From Hyalella azteca (lineage: Eukaryota > Arthropoda > Malacostraca > Amphipoda > Hyalellidae): a stretch of 64,000 nucleotides of DNA. Below the pieces are notes generated by a model. That model was not told the DNA's origin, did no database searches, and saw only the letters and a list, made by a program, of their open reading frames with translations. The DNA lies in contig NW_025947290.1 of assembly GCF_000764305.2 (NCBI RefSeq), positions 1-64,000 on the forward strand. The letters run 5' to 3'. Numbering within the stretch: position 1 is the first letter of the stretch; every line of letters begins with the position of its first letter. Positions 23,471-35,695 of this stretch are shown here, in pieces. Position numbers and translations under genes: made by a program.

Positions 23471-26230
23471 GTTATTCTAATGGAGTCTTTTTATTTTGCT
23501 AGACACGAGTGTGTGTTATACTAATGAAAGCACCTGAGCGCCCTCCAATGATTGACCGATGTCATTAACAAGTTTAAAAGCCGTTGTGTTTAAGACGGCA
23601 AGTTGGAAGTTTCGATTTGAAATTAAAAATTTCACAAAGGAATCAATGTGCCCGAGTTTAATGTGCGTCTTTTAGACTACGATCCATAAGTTATGGTTTT
23701 GTTTCTATCTACTTTCGCGAGTTCTTTTAATGTAAATAATATAAATACGTAGGTGTACAGTATATGAGCTTTCTGATTCAGTGTATTTTTCTCCTTTTAT
23801 ACTTTGATTCCTTCGTCTGGATCGCAACAATGACCGTGGACGTACCTTCAGCTGAAATTTTTACGAACAAATTCTAGTTTCTCTATTATTTGGTTTGTAC
23901 CCTGAGATTCACTCACCATTTTCTAATATATTAGTAAAATTCACTTCCCTTTGTTTGAACTCGGTACACCAGGTATTGAGAATTCACGCGTATCTTGAAA
24001 GATTTTAGTGAAATTCAATTCATTTTATTTGAACTCTTGCATCAAGCATTGAGATTCCCCGTGTATTTTGACGCGACGTAACTCAGCCTTCCGCTGCCGA
24101 CTAATTTTTGGCCGTACTATAAAAAATAGTTCTATCAAAAAGTTCGTAACCCCGTTAGCCAATCACTACGTCTTCTTAAGATGAACGAAACCACCAATCA
24201 CAGTCGAGAAATCGGTCGCTACGTGTACGTCTCGGTCGTCGAGAAATCGGTCGCTACGTGTCTACTACGTGAGCTACATGTACGTAAGCGAGACTTTAAA
24301 AGTGCGGTTCATGGACATGTTGAGGCAAACGAGAAAGTTTTTTGCTCTTCTTTTATAGTCCCTAAATTAGACCAGTAAAAATCTTGGATACGAATATTAT
24401 CATACATAAGATATTGAATTAAATATTGAGTGTATCAGAATATTCAAAATGAACTGAAATCTAAAAAGTCGCACTCTGCCACTAAGTTAAACATTGACTC
24501 GTCAAACTTTGCATTACTCGGTTAATGTTGAGATGGGAGTTTTTTTTTTAATTATATTCTTTACTTCGGGGTTTTAGCGAGAAAAGGAAATGAATGTAAT
24601 CGAAGACACAAAAGAAATATGATTTTTTTTCCTGTGGTCAAAGTATAAGAGTCGACCATAAGAAGCGTGAACCGGATAGTGTGTAATATTTAGGGATAAA
24701 ATTAGTCGGAAATAGAATAGAAGTGTCGGCACTGAAGAAATAGGCCCATGGCCTGTTGCCGATTTTTTAATTTTTTCGCGACTTGATTCACAAGGGATCC
24801 AGCATTTGGAACCCGATCTTTCCATAACTGACAATTGATTGATATAGCTGCTGGACTTATTGCCTGGTCCGTAATTTGCTTGACATTTTAAGACTGAACA
24901 TAAGCTCCTGCATAGCTTCGTCTAGTCTGTTTTTGAAGGCGTTCATACTCGGAGCGGCTTGGTGGCGGCTCTCAAATTAATGATAGCGATAATAGTATTT
25001 GAGCTGTCAGCTTTGACAACGCCATTACACCCGTTGCCGATTCTGAACGCCGCTTAATTTCCTCAGCATGTTACTGGTCGCGAAAGTGTTCCTCACTGCT
25101 CCAATTTTGTTGTGCTTGACCGTCCGGCAACACATCGATTTTCACATAGGGCTTTTTTTTTAACATCAAAAATAGCTTGCAGTTCTAACTCCATCAGGCA
25201 AGCGGCAAGCACTGATGGCTTTTTAATCTAATCTCGCTAATCGAGAAGGAAAAATTGGCCGCTATGTGCCTACGGATACATTTAACCGCTGTCAATGTTA
25301 GTCGGATATTAATGCCTGGGACTGGGAGACTGAACTGTCACAGGAGCTGGGATCGAACCCACAACTCACTGCTCACATATCTCGGTATTCCGAACTGTTG
25401 TTACCATGGACTGGGTCATCTCTGATGATGGCAAAATTGAAGGAAAAATGCATGATTTATACTGAAATTCAGCCTCAAGCGGCTGCTGACGACCATAATG
25501 GATTTAGTAAAATTTCCTGCCAAGCAAGTGCAACTCGCCGCTACGACGTTCCTTCGTTTTGTTTCACTACAATGGATCTTCATTAGAGAAGTTCTAGACA
25601 TGCGAAAGCGACAGGAAAAATAGCTACTGATGTGCGGCCATTTTCAGAGTTTCATTCCCGTGTTTATTTTAAAAGTCTATAAGGACTCGTACATGTCGAC
25701 ATATTCTTTTTAGATTTTTTTTACCTATAACTTCTTCTCCGTTACTTTCATGCTCATGATTTTTTATATATATCTAATTTTTAGGGCTCAATAATACTTC
25801 TATAGTTCATATAAGGAAATATTCAAACGCGTTGTAATAAAGAATTATGTGATCTGTCATCGTGTAAATACTTGAATCTCACTCAAGTTTATTAAATTTT
25901 TTGTTATGAGTTAGGAAATACGCCATATATACATATTATATACATTACTATGTAAGTCATAATACGTAATTAGAGTGAGGAAAACATGAAATAAGCATTA
26001 TACATGGACAAACATTCCAATATTTACTTAATAGCTTGTAATAAAGCTTCCTATGGAAGACATTTCTTCATATAATATTATCGAATAAGTTCAAATATCC
26101 GTTTTAAATTTTACAAGGATGATGCGAAATTCTGAAAACAAAATGGAGCTATCCACAAAGTCGACTGAGTTGTAAAACAAGAAAATGAACACAGACGCAT
26201 CGCAGTTAACCGAATGCATATGAAAATGAA
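23471..26230. other. intergenic region
   Basis: No gene is supported. At 24205-24262 the phrase GAGAAATCGGTCGCTACGTG occurs twice, about 37 bases apart. CCAAT words occur at about 24155 and 24192. A tRNA-derived SINE-like fragment lies at 25080-25380. The rest is AT-rich. Confidence 0.5.
25080..25380 (-). repeat. tRNA-derived SINE-like fragment (B-box)
   Basis: On the minus strand, GTGGGTTCGATCCCAG at about 25347-25362 contains a textbook RNA polymerase III B-box (GGTTCGATCC). The nearby word CGGTCAAGCACAACAAAATT, followed by GGAGCAGTGAG, on the minus strand at about 25095-25130 has a relative at about 57010-57050, next to another B-box-like sequence at 57113-57122. No clear A-box or cloverleaf is seen, so this is a SINE remnant rather than a tRNA gene. 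Confidence 0.4.
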
Positions 26231-26468
26231 ATGTTCATTGGTTACCAGCAGCTTCTTTCGCTTGCGAGCTTCTCATTGGCTCATAATGGCCTTCAACAGC
26301 CAATGAGAATCGTGGTGACAAGCTCTGTAGATCAAAGGGGTGCTATCCATTTGGTTTTCTCTGAGAAATCGTTCTATAAGCAGACATCAAACCAGAAAGA
26401 TCTCACTTCGACTCAAGCTAGTGTTAAGTATCGTTGTGCTGCGTTTCTTCCTCGGAAAAAGTGCAAAA
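26231..26468 (+). promoter_or_regulatory. mRpS11 promoter/5' UTR with CCAAT inverted repeat
   Basis: Immediately upstream of the mRpS11 start are three CCAAT/ATTGG boxes within 70 bases. Two are the arms of a perfect 12-bp inverted repeat, TTCTCATTGGCT at 26270-26281 and AGCCAATGAGAA at 26298-26309, separated by 16 bases. CCAAT is the NF-Y recognition word and is common in TATA-less housekeeping promoters. No TATA box is evident. The transcription start is not determinable by eye. Confidence 0.45.
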
Positions 26469-29400
26469 ATGCTAAATTTGTTAGGATCTAGGCTATCAAG
26501 TATTTCGTTATGTTCATCTCTGCCTTTTGGCTTATTTCGGGACCCCAATGTAATCCCGAAGGTTTTGAGGATAACTCAAAATTCTCCTTGTACATTGTCT
26601 TGTCTCGACTCGCGGCCATTATGGACGGGTTCTCTGCTCTACCGAAACAACGAGAAGAGAGAGAATGTCAAGAATATTTACGATGATGGAGCTCAAGGCG
26701 AATACTCCTTCACAGTCGAGAACAAAGAGAAGTAAGTCTTGCATTGAATGATATTGTTGAATGAATGCCTTTTGTTTTAATATGTATTTTGGCATGTACC
26801 TACCTAACATCTCTTTGAAACTGGAACTCTGCCTTGTGGGCTAACTTGGAGTTCTCTGGTGTCTTGTCACTCTTCAACTCTTGTGAAGTTGTGATGTTAA
26901 TCTTCCTTGAACTTTGCACAAATTTGATGAATAATATACTATGTGTATTTGGTACTAACATGTAATTTTGATTTGCATGTTGAATTTTATTGAAAATTTG
27001 TGGTTTTTGTGTCACTGTTTATGATGTTATGTTGCCAGTTTGTAATCCAACTTTATCATAAGGCTAGTCACAAATCAATTTGGGCTATTATTTGCTCCAA
27101 TCATTCTAATGTTGTAAGGTTATGCTTTAACAGGCAAATTTTTTGTAGGAAAGAACTAAGTAATAAGCCTTTAAAGTTTATACCTACTATAGAATGCCAA
27201 TTAGAATTGTTTGAAATTATGTTTTTCTAATTGAATTATGGAATTGAAGTTTTTTAAGTATTCTAAAGCATTGAAGTTTGATTGAACTACGATAAGATAT
27301 TTTTGTTGAAATTTATTTCTTAATCACATGGAATTTGTCAAATTTTTTCATCATCCTATATTCCTATGCTTTTAACATATTGGGAATTATGACTAATAAA
27401 ATTGAACGACTTATTCATTTGTATTATTATTATAGTAGACAAGTAGAATAAGTAGATTAGTAGCTTAGCTGTTCCTAATTGTAAATTTGTTCAAGAATCA
27501 AGAAAATGATGAGAGAATCAGTAAATTGTTTGAGTTCAATTCTCCTTCAAAATTAAGATGGTATGTAAATGTAATTAAAACTGAAATTAGAGCATCATAG
27601 ATTTGAGGGAAGAAAGGTACTTGTAAGTTGTACTCTTGTACTTGTAGAGTGTAGAGTGTAGACACTGTGAATGTCATTGAAGTTTTTCTTAATTGTTTTA
27701 AGATTTAGGTGTTTGAATTCCTACAAAAAATTCAAGTTATGCATTATAATTGTTTTCTTAGTTTTAAAGTATGTATGTGATAAAGTTGGATAATGATTTG
27801 CATCACATTTTTGAGTGATGGACTGATGGTAATTTGTAAGAAATGTCTTATTGGTCTGCAAATTACTCTTCAAAAGTACTAGATCAAGTATATATAGAAT
27901 TGGGTCTTGTATCAAAACAAAGAATTGAATATCAACTTCAAAGTTGAGTTGATGCTACCTATGTTATCATTGGACATTGATCACTATCAAATGGAGCTTG
28001 TTAATCATTGTTTTAATCTCTTAGATCATTGCAATGGCCGTACTTTCACTTCTATTAGACTGCATTGTGATTGTAAAAAAAAACACCTTTCAAGAGAAGC
28101 TTTGCTTGCTAAAGAAAAATCTTATTGCATGTTTTGTCAAGCTGAAGTGAACTTGGTGAATCATTATTACTTGATAATGGATCAATGGCTGATTTTATTA
28201 TTAGACTTGGGAGTTGGGACAATGGGAATGGTTTAAGATTGTAAATCAACAAACTACCTAAATAACAGAATGCTGCACTTACGGTTTATTCTAAGAATAT
28301 GACTGGAACATACTGAAATTTGCAGCATTATTTAATGGTTATTAGATGATTGTAAGAGCTCTTTTTAAAACTTGGTATTTTCATGTTTTTTTAGGTTTGA
28401 TGGGGTCTTCCCTGATGAGAACACACCAAACATGTTGTTTGATGATGTCAAGTTTTCTGATCTTCATATACTTGAAATAAAAGTTTCCAAGAACAACACA
28501 ATCATGGGGGTCTTTGATACCAAAGGTAGGCTGTAGCTTTTTAACCATTAATAGCTCAGACAGTAAAAACACATTGGATTATTCAGAATCAGATCATCTT
28601 TCATTATCTTGGCTCTCAATTTTCTGTCACTTTATCCATCTGTAACTTGGTCGTCATGGCATTGTGAGATAGGAAAGCAATTTCTGCCATGCTAATGTAA
28701 TGTTAAATGAGGTGAAGAGATTTTTATGACATTATTTGCTTGCAGGTAAGCTTCTGATGAACCGGTCGTGTCGCTCTGAAGGCTTTAGACACGCACGCAA
28801 GAAGACAGCCATTGCTGCACAGGCCACCGGCTTCAGTCTTGGAACTGTGAGTCATGAGTGACTTTTGGAATCTCAAAAATGAATATTGGTGCACAAGTTA
28901 CTAACACATAAGAAATAAGTCTTGTAAATTGTTGAAGAAAACTAGTTGTATTGCATCATTAATCATGATATCTTTGAGTCCATGTATCATTATTCATTGT
29001 GTGAAGAGACAAAATATCATTTCTAGGTGCCAAGATAAATCTTATATTCCTTGCATTGTGATTTACTGAATGCTGCTTCATGAGCATTATTTTTGTCTTT
29101 TATTAAGGCTGAGTTGATTAATTGAGATTGCTTCTATTTGACTGGAATCAGTGTAAATTATTATTTGCTCATGCTCCTATACCCTTATTAATTAATATAT
29201 ATATATTAATGAATGTTGTACACTTGTACCTCATATGCTTCTTATGGTAGCTCCTAATGCTTTCTTATGGGACCAGCGCAAAGAATTGAAATTTCTGTAA
29301 AATTTACTATAAATTATATTATGTTAGTTACTCCAACCTCCATGTGGCTTATCCTCCCCCTATTGCTTTGCAGTTGATGTACCAGGCCGGCATTAAGACG

Positions 29401-32308
29401 GTGCGAGCCAGGATACGAGGACTAGGATCAGGCAGAATTGTAAGTGGTACATAAAGTTGATTGCGTTTTGGTACCAATTTACTGCATAGTTGCTGCAAAA
29501 TTCTTGTCTTCAATATGAGCATTAAATTATCAATACCATTACTACTCCACAATGTACCATGGCAATACCATGACTAGCACTGCTTGGAAATTGGTACCGC
29601 ACTACACAACCATTACAACTATAAAACTGTCAAACTCAACACCTAAAACTGCTAATTGTTGACTTGACAAAACCGGTGCAATTTTTTTCCTGCACTATAT
29701 TGCCCAATCACTGCTCTGCACTACATTGCTACATGCTACTACAGTCATTGCTCTGCACTACAGATCCACTACAGTCATTGCTCTACTCACCATGCCACTA
29801 CAGTCATTGCTCTATTCTACCTTGCTAATACAGTCATTGCTCTCCATTACATTGCAAACTCAATCTTGGTACAACTTTGCGAGTGCAATCCTTGTGCGAC
29901 ATTCAAATGCAATTTTTGTACAACATTGCATGTGAAATCTTTGTGCAACATTGCAAATGCAATCTTGGTACAACATTGCAAGTGCAATCTTGGCACAACA
30001 TTGCGAGTGCAATCTTGGTACAACATTGCAAATGCAATCTTGGTATAACATTGCAAGTGCAATCTTGGCACAACATTGCAAGTGCAATTTTGGTACAGCA
30101 TTGCAAGTGCAATCTTGGTACAGCATTGCAAGTGCAATCTTGGTACAACATTGCAAGTGCAATCTTGGTACAACATTGCAAGTGCAATCTTGGTACAACA
30201 TTGCAGTACAACATTGTGGGTGCAATCTTGGTACAACATCGTGAGTGCAATCTTTGTACAACATTGCAAGTGCAATCTTGGTACAACATTGCGAGTGCAA
30301 TCTTGGTACAGCATTGCAAGTGCAATCTTGGTACAACATTGTGTGTGCAATCCTTGTACATCATTGTGAGAGCAATCTTTGTCCAACATTGCAACTGCTA
30401 TTTCTCAACATTGATTTGACAGTAGTTGCTGAACTATGCAGAATTGATACTGCAATCCCAATTTTTACAATATTTCGTTTGCCTCTGCAATCGTTGTCTT
30501 TTACCACATTATATCTACACTCATTGCATTTTGTCACATTGCCTCTGCAATCATGGCACATTGTCACATTTCGTCTGCAATCGCTGAACTATACCACATT
30601 GCCTCTGCAATCACTGCACTTTGTTACATTGCCTCTGCAATCATTACACTTTGTAACATTGCCTCTGCAATCATTGCACTTTGTCACATTGCCTCTGCAA
30701 TCATTNTTGTCACATTGCCTCTGCAATCATTGCCACTTGTCACATTGCCTCTGCAATCACTGCACGCAGCTACATTACCACCACTTTGTAAGAGTAGCCC
30801 TTAACGCTCAGTTAGAGTGAATAATTCTGTCGCATGTTTTCCTGTAGTGATTTTTTAGTGTAGTTTCAAACTTGTTGAATATCTTAAGAATTCTCTTTCA
30901 ACTTATCTTGATACTTTGAACAACGGGATGAAAATCTTAGGTGTCAATGCTGTTAATTATTGCAACTCAAAATTTCCTCATTATTTTTGTCCACCTCAAT
31001 TTAATACTAATAATTTTGACCCCCATAATTTCAATATAGTCGCAAAATGTTGAATAATTTTTTTTCGCTTGAACAATTATCTGGTATTATTTACGAAATT
31101 TTGTATCATTCATATTTTATATTAAATTCAATTTTGTTTTATTTGAAGTAATCAATTGTATTAATTTCTTCACATGGGTCCGTAGCAATACCTATATATA
31201 CGTTTTCATATAAAGTTCTTACTTTCGTGATGCTTGTTAATACATGAATGTTTTTTCATCTATTGTCGACATTGAATTGATTTTTATGTGAACCTACTCA
31301 GTCCATTGATGAAGCTTGCTTTTTCATACAGTGAAATTTGAAATTAAGAGGCAACGTCCATACCTTTTTGTTCGATCAATTTTTCAACTTGTCTAGTAAA
31401 CTTGTCATAAAAGACATTAATTTTTTACGTTGTCTTTAGCGCTCACGCTTTCTTACGTCATTATTTTCTGTATCTTATAAATATATATGTACAGGTGCCT
31501 ATACTACCTGATCACGTCCGATGATGCGAGATGTATAAATGTTACGCATACCGTCATATTATAACACATCAACGAGCAGCTTTTACAGTGGTTGAGGCAT
31601 TTTAATCATGCCATGGTAGTAAATACATTTTCAACTTAGTGGTTCACAGTAAATATTTTCCGTTACAAATTTGATTCATCTGCAGGATTTGGTTTCATTT
31701 TTGCTTTAGGCTTTTTCTTGGTCACTTTATTCTCGATAACGGAGCAAGGTCTGAGCTTATTAGATCTTTAAATAATGAAGTTTAGCCTTTTGTTCTGTTG
31801 TGAGAAGCCAACTGTGCAAATATTTTGTTCACAATTTTTTTCATCACTATCTTCATCTCGTTCATGTATTGAAGAATGAATTTCTTTGAATTCATCTAAT
31901 TATACGTCCATTAAATGGTATCTAAATTTAGCCACCCTCCAGTTCCATCTGAAGTAACGTGAAAACGGAGAGTTGACAAATTTGAAGTCTTTGATTTTCT
32001 TTAAATATTGCAATGGTGGCGTTTCTTTGTGGCTTCAAATGTTGAGAGATTGTTTTCAATTGACATCTGCGTTCATTTCAACTTTTTTATTGAAGAATGA
32101 AGCGAATTGTTGCTATAGAATCTTCATTTATTTCTTGACTTGCAGAGTAACTGAATTGAACCCAGCTTAATTTATTCTTTTTTCTTGTTGATTTCAGGCC
32201 GGTATCAAAGGAATATCTCTATCCGGCGTCAATGTGGTGGCCATATCAGACTTTACTGATATCAACTACACCAATGATCCTCGACCGAAGAAACGAAGAC
32301 GTATTTAA
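26469..32308 (+). CDS. mRpS11: mitochondrial small ribosomal subunit protein uS11m
   Basis: Five coding exons join in phase: 26469-26731, 28395-28525, 28746-28846, 29374-29439 and 32198-32308, all with GT-AG introns. Together they give 223 residues (human MRPS11 is 194). The N-terminus (MLNLLGSRLSSISLCSSLPF) is Arg/Ser/Leu-rich without acids, as expected for a mitochondrial targeting sequence. The uS11 core follows: GFRHARKKTAIAAQATGFS, then GIKTVRARIRGLGSGRIAG, and the hallmark basic tail NDPRPKKRRRI. uS11 binds small-subunit rRNA in the platform next to the decoding site. 26469 is the first in-frame ATG; the upstream open frame has no ATG. A polyadenylation signal AATAAA at 32338-32343 lies 30 bases after the stop. 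Intron 4 (2.76 kb) carries minisatellites. Confidence 0.93.
29700..29865. repeat. degenerate repeat, CTACAGTCATTGCTCT words
   Basis: CTACAGTCATTGCTCT or close variants occurs four times, at about 29739, 29768, 29801 and 29829, with irregular spacers. It abuts the 25-bp minisatellite, shares the CATTGC word with it, and may be its decayed edge. Confidence 0.55.
29866..30400. repeat. 25-bp minisatellite, about 21 units, in mRpS11 intron 4
   Basis: The unit is TACAACATTGCAAGTGCAAT plus CTTGG and repeats roughly 21 times with scattered substitutions. Each unit contains the dyad TTGCA-AG-TGCAA. Because 25 leaves remainder 1 on division by 3, each reading frame cycles through all three phases every 75 bases. 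The unit lacks stops in all of them, so long open frames appear on both strands. These are not genes. Confidence 0.9.
30535..30775. repeat. 30-bp minisatellite, about 8 units, with an assembly N
   Basis: The unit is CATTGCCTCTGCAATCATTG plus CACTTTGTCA. It shares the core ACATTGC...TGCAATC.TTG with the adjacent 25-bp repeat, so the two arrays appear related by a 5-bp change in unit length. One unit is broken by an N at 30706, where about 9 expected bases are missing. The array length in the assembly is therefore not trustworthy. Confidence 0.85.
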
Positions 32309-34189
32309 ATGGAGTTCTCTAGTCACGTATTTTGTTAAATAAACATTTGAATCGACATGGTTTTTTAATTATTCTTCTGTGAAGTTAATCGAAAATAGCG
32401 AACGTCGCCAAGCTTTATTTTAATGACAATAGTAACATTTTTCTACATTTGATAATGCAAGATTTTCCACTCTTAGCGTTTTCATCTAGAGAAAACTTCA
32501 TGTGAGCGATGGCAACATCAGAGAAGACCTAGATAGTATCAAAATGGCGATAGTAACAGTCAATTACAACGAGATGCAAGGTCGTGCTTGTCTTCACCGC
32601 GTCGTTTAATAATCAGCTGATCTAAGAACGTACTTTTGTTTTGAAGTATTGCAATACAGTTGATTGCGTTATTAGTTTATTCCGTAAGTTAACTGCATAT
32701 TCGACTTCAAAAGTTATTCTTCAGTCGACGTGACTTCGGGAGATAGAAAAGTTGAGCGTTGGCGTGGATGAAAAATTTTACAATATAAAAAGAATATACA
32801 ATGAAGGTTTGTAAATGAATATTAAATCAATTGATGTGCTGAATGCTGATCTAGAGAAAATAAATTTCATGCTGAAAACAATAAATGGCGGTGACATTGT
32901 CTGCTGCTGGACTCTACAGTCCTTGATAGTTGATACGATGCTTCACAGTTAATTTATAGGTTGACGTAACTTCTTTTCAGATTGAAAAAGCAACGCATTT
33001 AAAACTTGGTATTTTACTTTCATAGGATAAAATTAGTCTTATTCACTAAATTGAAAACAAATTTATACTTTTTTGGTATTAACTTCTACCGGTGCTAGGC
33101 TGCTAGCTATCTGCAAAGCCTCGGGGCTTATATGTTATATTCTTCCTTTCAAAATATTAAATCGTCACGATAGTATTTTCACTTCAGCTGTCAACGAGTT
33201 ATGTTTAAGAAGCTAAAAATTAGTAAATCTTTGTAATAGGATGGTACTTGGGCTACAAAAGGGAATCTGTATTTTATCTGTTTTTCATGTTTAGAAACTC
33301 TTTACTGAGACTGAGACATGATGCAATAAGTCTGACTCTGATTTATACTGGATCTAAATTTTGTATTTAAGTAATAATATACTAATTCCTACTTTATATT
33401 TCAAACTTCATACTGCTATGGATATCTATGTATAAAAAAAAAAACTTAATATAAAGATCCAGTTTGGGATAGCTTGAATTAACTTCTTGCATTTCAAGCC
33501 TGCCAACAAAAATTTTTACACAAAAACTACCTAGGTACCTATCTTTGATTTTTGAATTCAGATTCATTTAATTTACATCAATGACTCCAGTGACTTGGAT
33601 GACTATTTTGCACTGAAAATTGCATGGTGGTTTCATTACTTTCATAACACATAAAAACTTTTTCAGTTTAATTTTAGTTTCTTAAATTCTAGCTTAGCCT
33701 GCTTACAGCTTAGGGAAGGTTGCAGAGCTCTGCCTGAAGCATGAAGCATTGAATAAGCTTGAGACATTCTGCCAAAGTGAGTGGCCTAGGTTACAGTTCC
33801 TGGGAGAGGAGAATCACTAAATGAATATCAGAAAATGTAAAAGATCATGTGGGATCAATTGATTTATTTTTATGACTGACTCAGGACTGGAATTTTCTCA
33901 CTTATTACTGAAACATAACAGCTCTAAAGTGATGAATTTTGATACATTTGGAATCTTGCAGCCTGATCACGTACTTTAATAAATAATACCTAAGATGGGA
34001 GGTAGGCCTAATTCATCCAACAGCAATCTTGCAGCTCCACAAACAACAAGAAAGCTCTAGTTGTGGCTTGCAACTGCAAGGTAGATATATAAGAAGCAAC
34101 CATTAAAAAACAGACATTCTGAGTGATGGGCAAAATTAGTAGTACATACCACTATACCACATTCTCCAAGTATGTGCATATTCAATGGA
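32309..34189. other. mRpS11 3' end and Chd1 upstream region
   Basis: After the mRpS11 polyadenylation signal there is no coding sequence. A candidate first Chd1 coding exon is ATG AAG at 32801-32806 followed by GTTTGT, which would join in phase 0 to the exon at 37976. The donor is weak and this is only a candidate. The remainder is AT-rich with nothing recognised. Confidence 0.35.
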
Positions 34190-34594
34190 CCAGGTTGCAG
34201 AAAGTAGGTAAATATTGAAAGATCTTTGGCGTCGCAGCAGCAGTAAAATTTATGCCTTCAGATGATCTTGCCAGATGATCACATTTGGATTGAAATTGTT
34301 GCATTTTAGTAATTACTTTGAAATCATTACAAATCTGGAAGACTGCAAGCACACACAGTAAGGTTTCTTGTGTGTCCAGACAGTCCAGTGCCAGATAGAT
34401 CAGGATGCGGTGAAGCTTGTTCAGAAATCAGTTGCAATGATGCAGTGCGTGGAGAGTAAGGGATATACTATCAAAGTTGTTAGCTGCATTTTCTTACTAA
34501 AAATTACCTGGTGACCTATCTTGAAAATGACTGGTGATGCTTTGGACTAAAAATCCATATATTGGTGACACTGCTTGCACTTTCTGCACTCTGG
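34190..34594 (+). mobile_element. hAT-like non-autonomous element, copy 3 (internally deleted)
   Basis: The ends match the 4272-4830 family: CCAGGTTGCAGAAAGTAGG at the left, and the complement of CACTTTCTGCACTCTGG at the right. The flanking 8-mers TCAATGGA (34182-34189) and GCTATGGA (34595-34602) agree at 6 of 8 positions, consistent with an aged target duplication. The 3' half (GTGTGGAGAGTAAGGGATAT type words) aligns well, but about 150 bp in the middle is missing relative to copy 2. Confidence 0.75.
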
Positions 34595-34802
34595 GCTATG
34601 GACATTTATCAATTAGGATGCCAAGCATTGCTGCTCTAGAGGCTAGAAGGCCATGTATGATTATCATAATTTTTTTGTTTGAGTGTCTTGGTTGAGGAGG
34701 ATGAACTGGCTGGAGTCTATTTGGTTGATTAAGGCTGCGCCTCGGGCAGCCGCGCAGTCATCCTGAGTAGCGGAGAACCACACAGGGTTGTGAGCGTTGA
34801 AG

Positions 34803-35695
34803 TCACCTCAACATCCTCAAATCACTTGCCAGAACCAACTGGGGACAGCAGAAGGAAACCCTCTTGGTGACTTTCAAGGCTCTTATAAAGTCTCTCATCA
34901 CTTACGCTCCCCCAGTGTGGTTCCCTAACACCTCTCCTTTGGCAATCTCTAAGCTGCAAACCATTCAAAACTCTGCCCTCCGCATAGCCATGGGATCTCT
35001 TCAAATAGCCTCCGCTTCCCACCTGCACAGCAAAGCTGAGGTCTTACCCGTGGCCGAACACCTCTCTCTACTCTGCTCACAGTACCTTGCCAGTGCTCTT
35101 CAATCACACCATCCTAGCTAATAGCTACCCTATCGTCACCCAGACATCGGGGCCCTGTCCCATGAAGCACATACCCCAGACCCCCTTCCTCCCTTTGGTC
35201 TCTCACCTGCTGGAGGACAGATCCCCCCCCCCAGCACCTACTCCACTGCCCTCAGCACCCTGCACAGCTCTGCTGTCTCCTCCTACCTGGCCTCAGCAGC
35301 TCCCAATAAGTGGCTGCTGACCCCTGCCCCCACTGTCTCATCCAGCAAGCTATCCCTCCCCAGAGCGGCCAGAAGCACCTACTCTCTATCTACTCAATGC
35401 GGCTCAACTTGTACCTTGCCCACATTGGTGCAGCTAATAGCCCTCTCTGCCCTGAGTGTGGTGCAATGGACCACATCTCCCATCACCTCTTCAACTGCTT
35501 TTTGCATCCCACCTCGCTTACCCCACTGGACCTCTGGTCTAACCCTGGACTGACTGCGGTTATTCTCTCATCGCTTCCGTCCATCTCCAACATCCTTGGA
35601 GTGGAACCTCCGCTCCCCCCTCCTCCACCGGAGCCGCTGCTATTGCAGGGGTACCGCCGAGCAGCGGTCCTGGGCAACTAACAACAACAACAACA
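34803..35695 (+). pseudogene. non-LTR retrotransposon ORF2 3' remnant, frameshifted
   Basis: The C-terminal part of a LINE reverse transcriptase polyprotein. Visible pieces in order are KALIKSLITYAPPVWFPNTS (about 34876-34935), LQTIQNSALRIAMGSLQ (about 34960-35010), HLSLLCSQYLASALQSHHPS (to 35118), and after frame changes the CPECG...HISHHLFNC zinc-knuckle-like tail with PTSLTPLDLW (about 35449-35545). At least two frameshifts and a stop at 35119-35121 disable it. It ends in a short (AAC)n tail at 35678-35695, as in elements of this kind. GC content is far above the surroundings. It is 5'-truncated; the clade is not assigned. Confidence 0.8.

Noticed and set aside
25340..25365. tRNA gene on the minus strand
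   Set aside because: Only the B-box matches; no acceptor stem, anticodon arm or A-box could be folded.
29847..30419. Long overlapping open frames on both strands (97-191 codons)
   Set aside because: They are produced by a stop-free 25-bp minisatellite in a confirmed intron and have no coding character.
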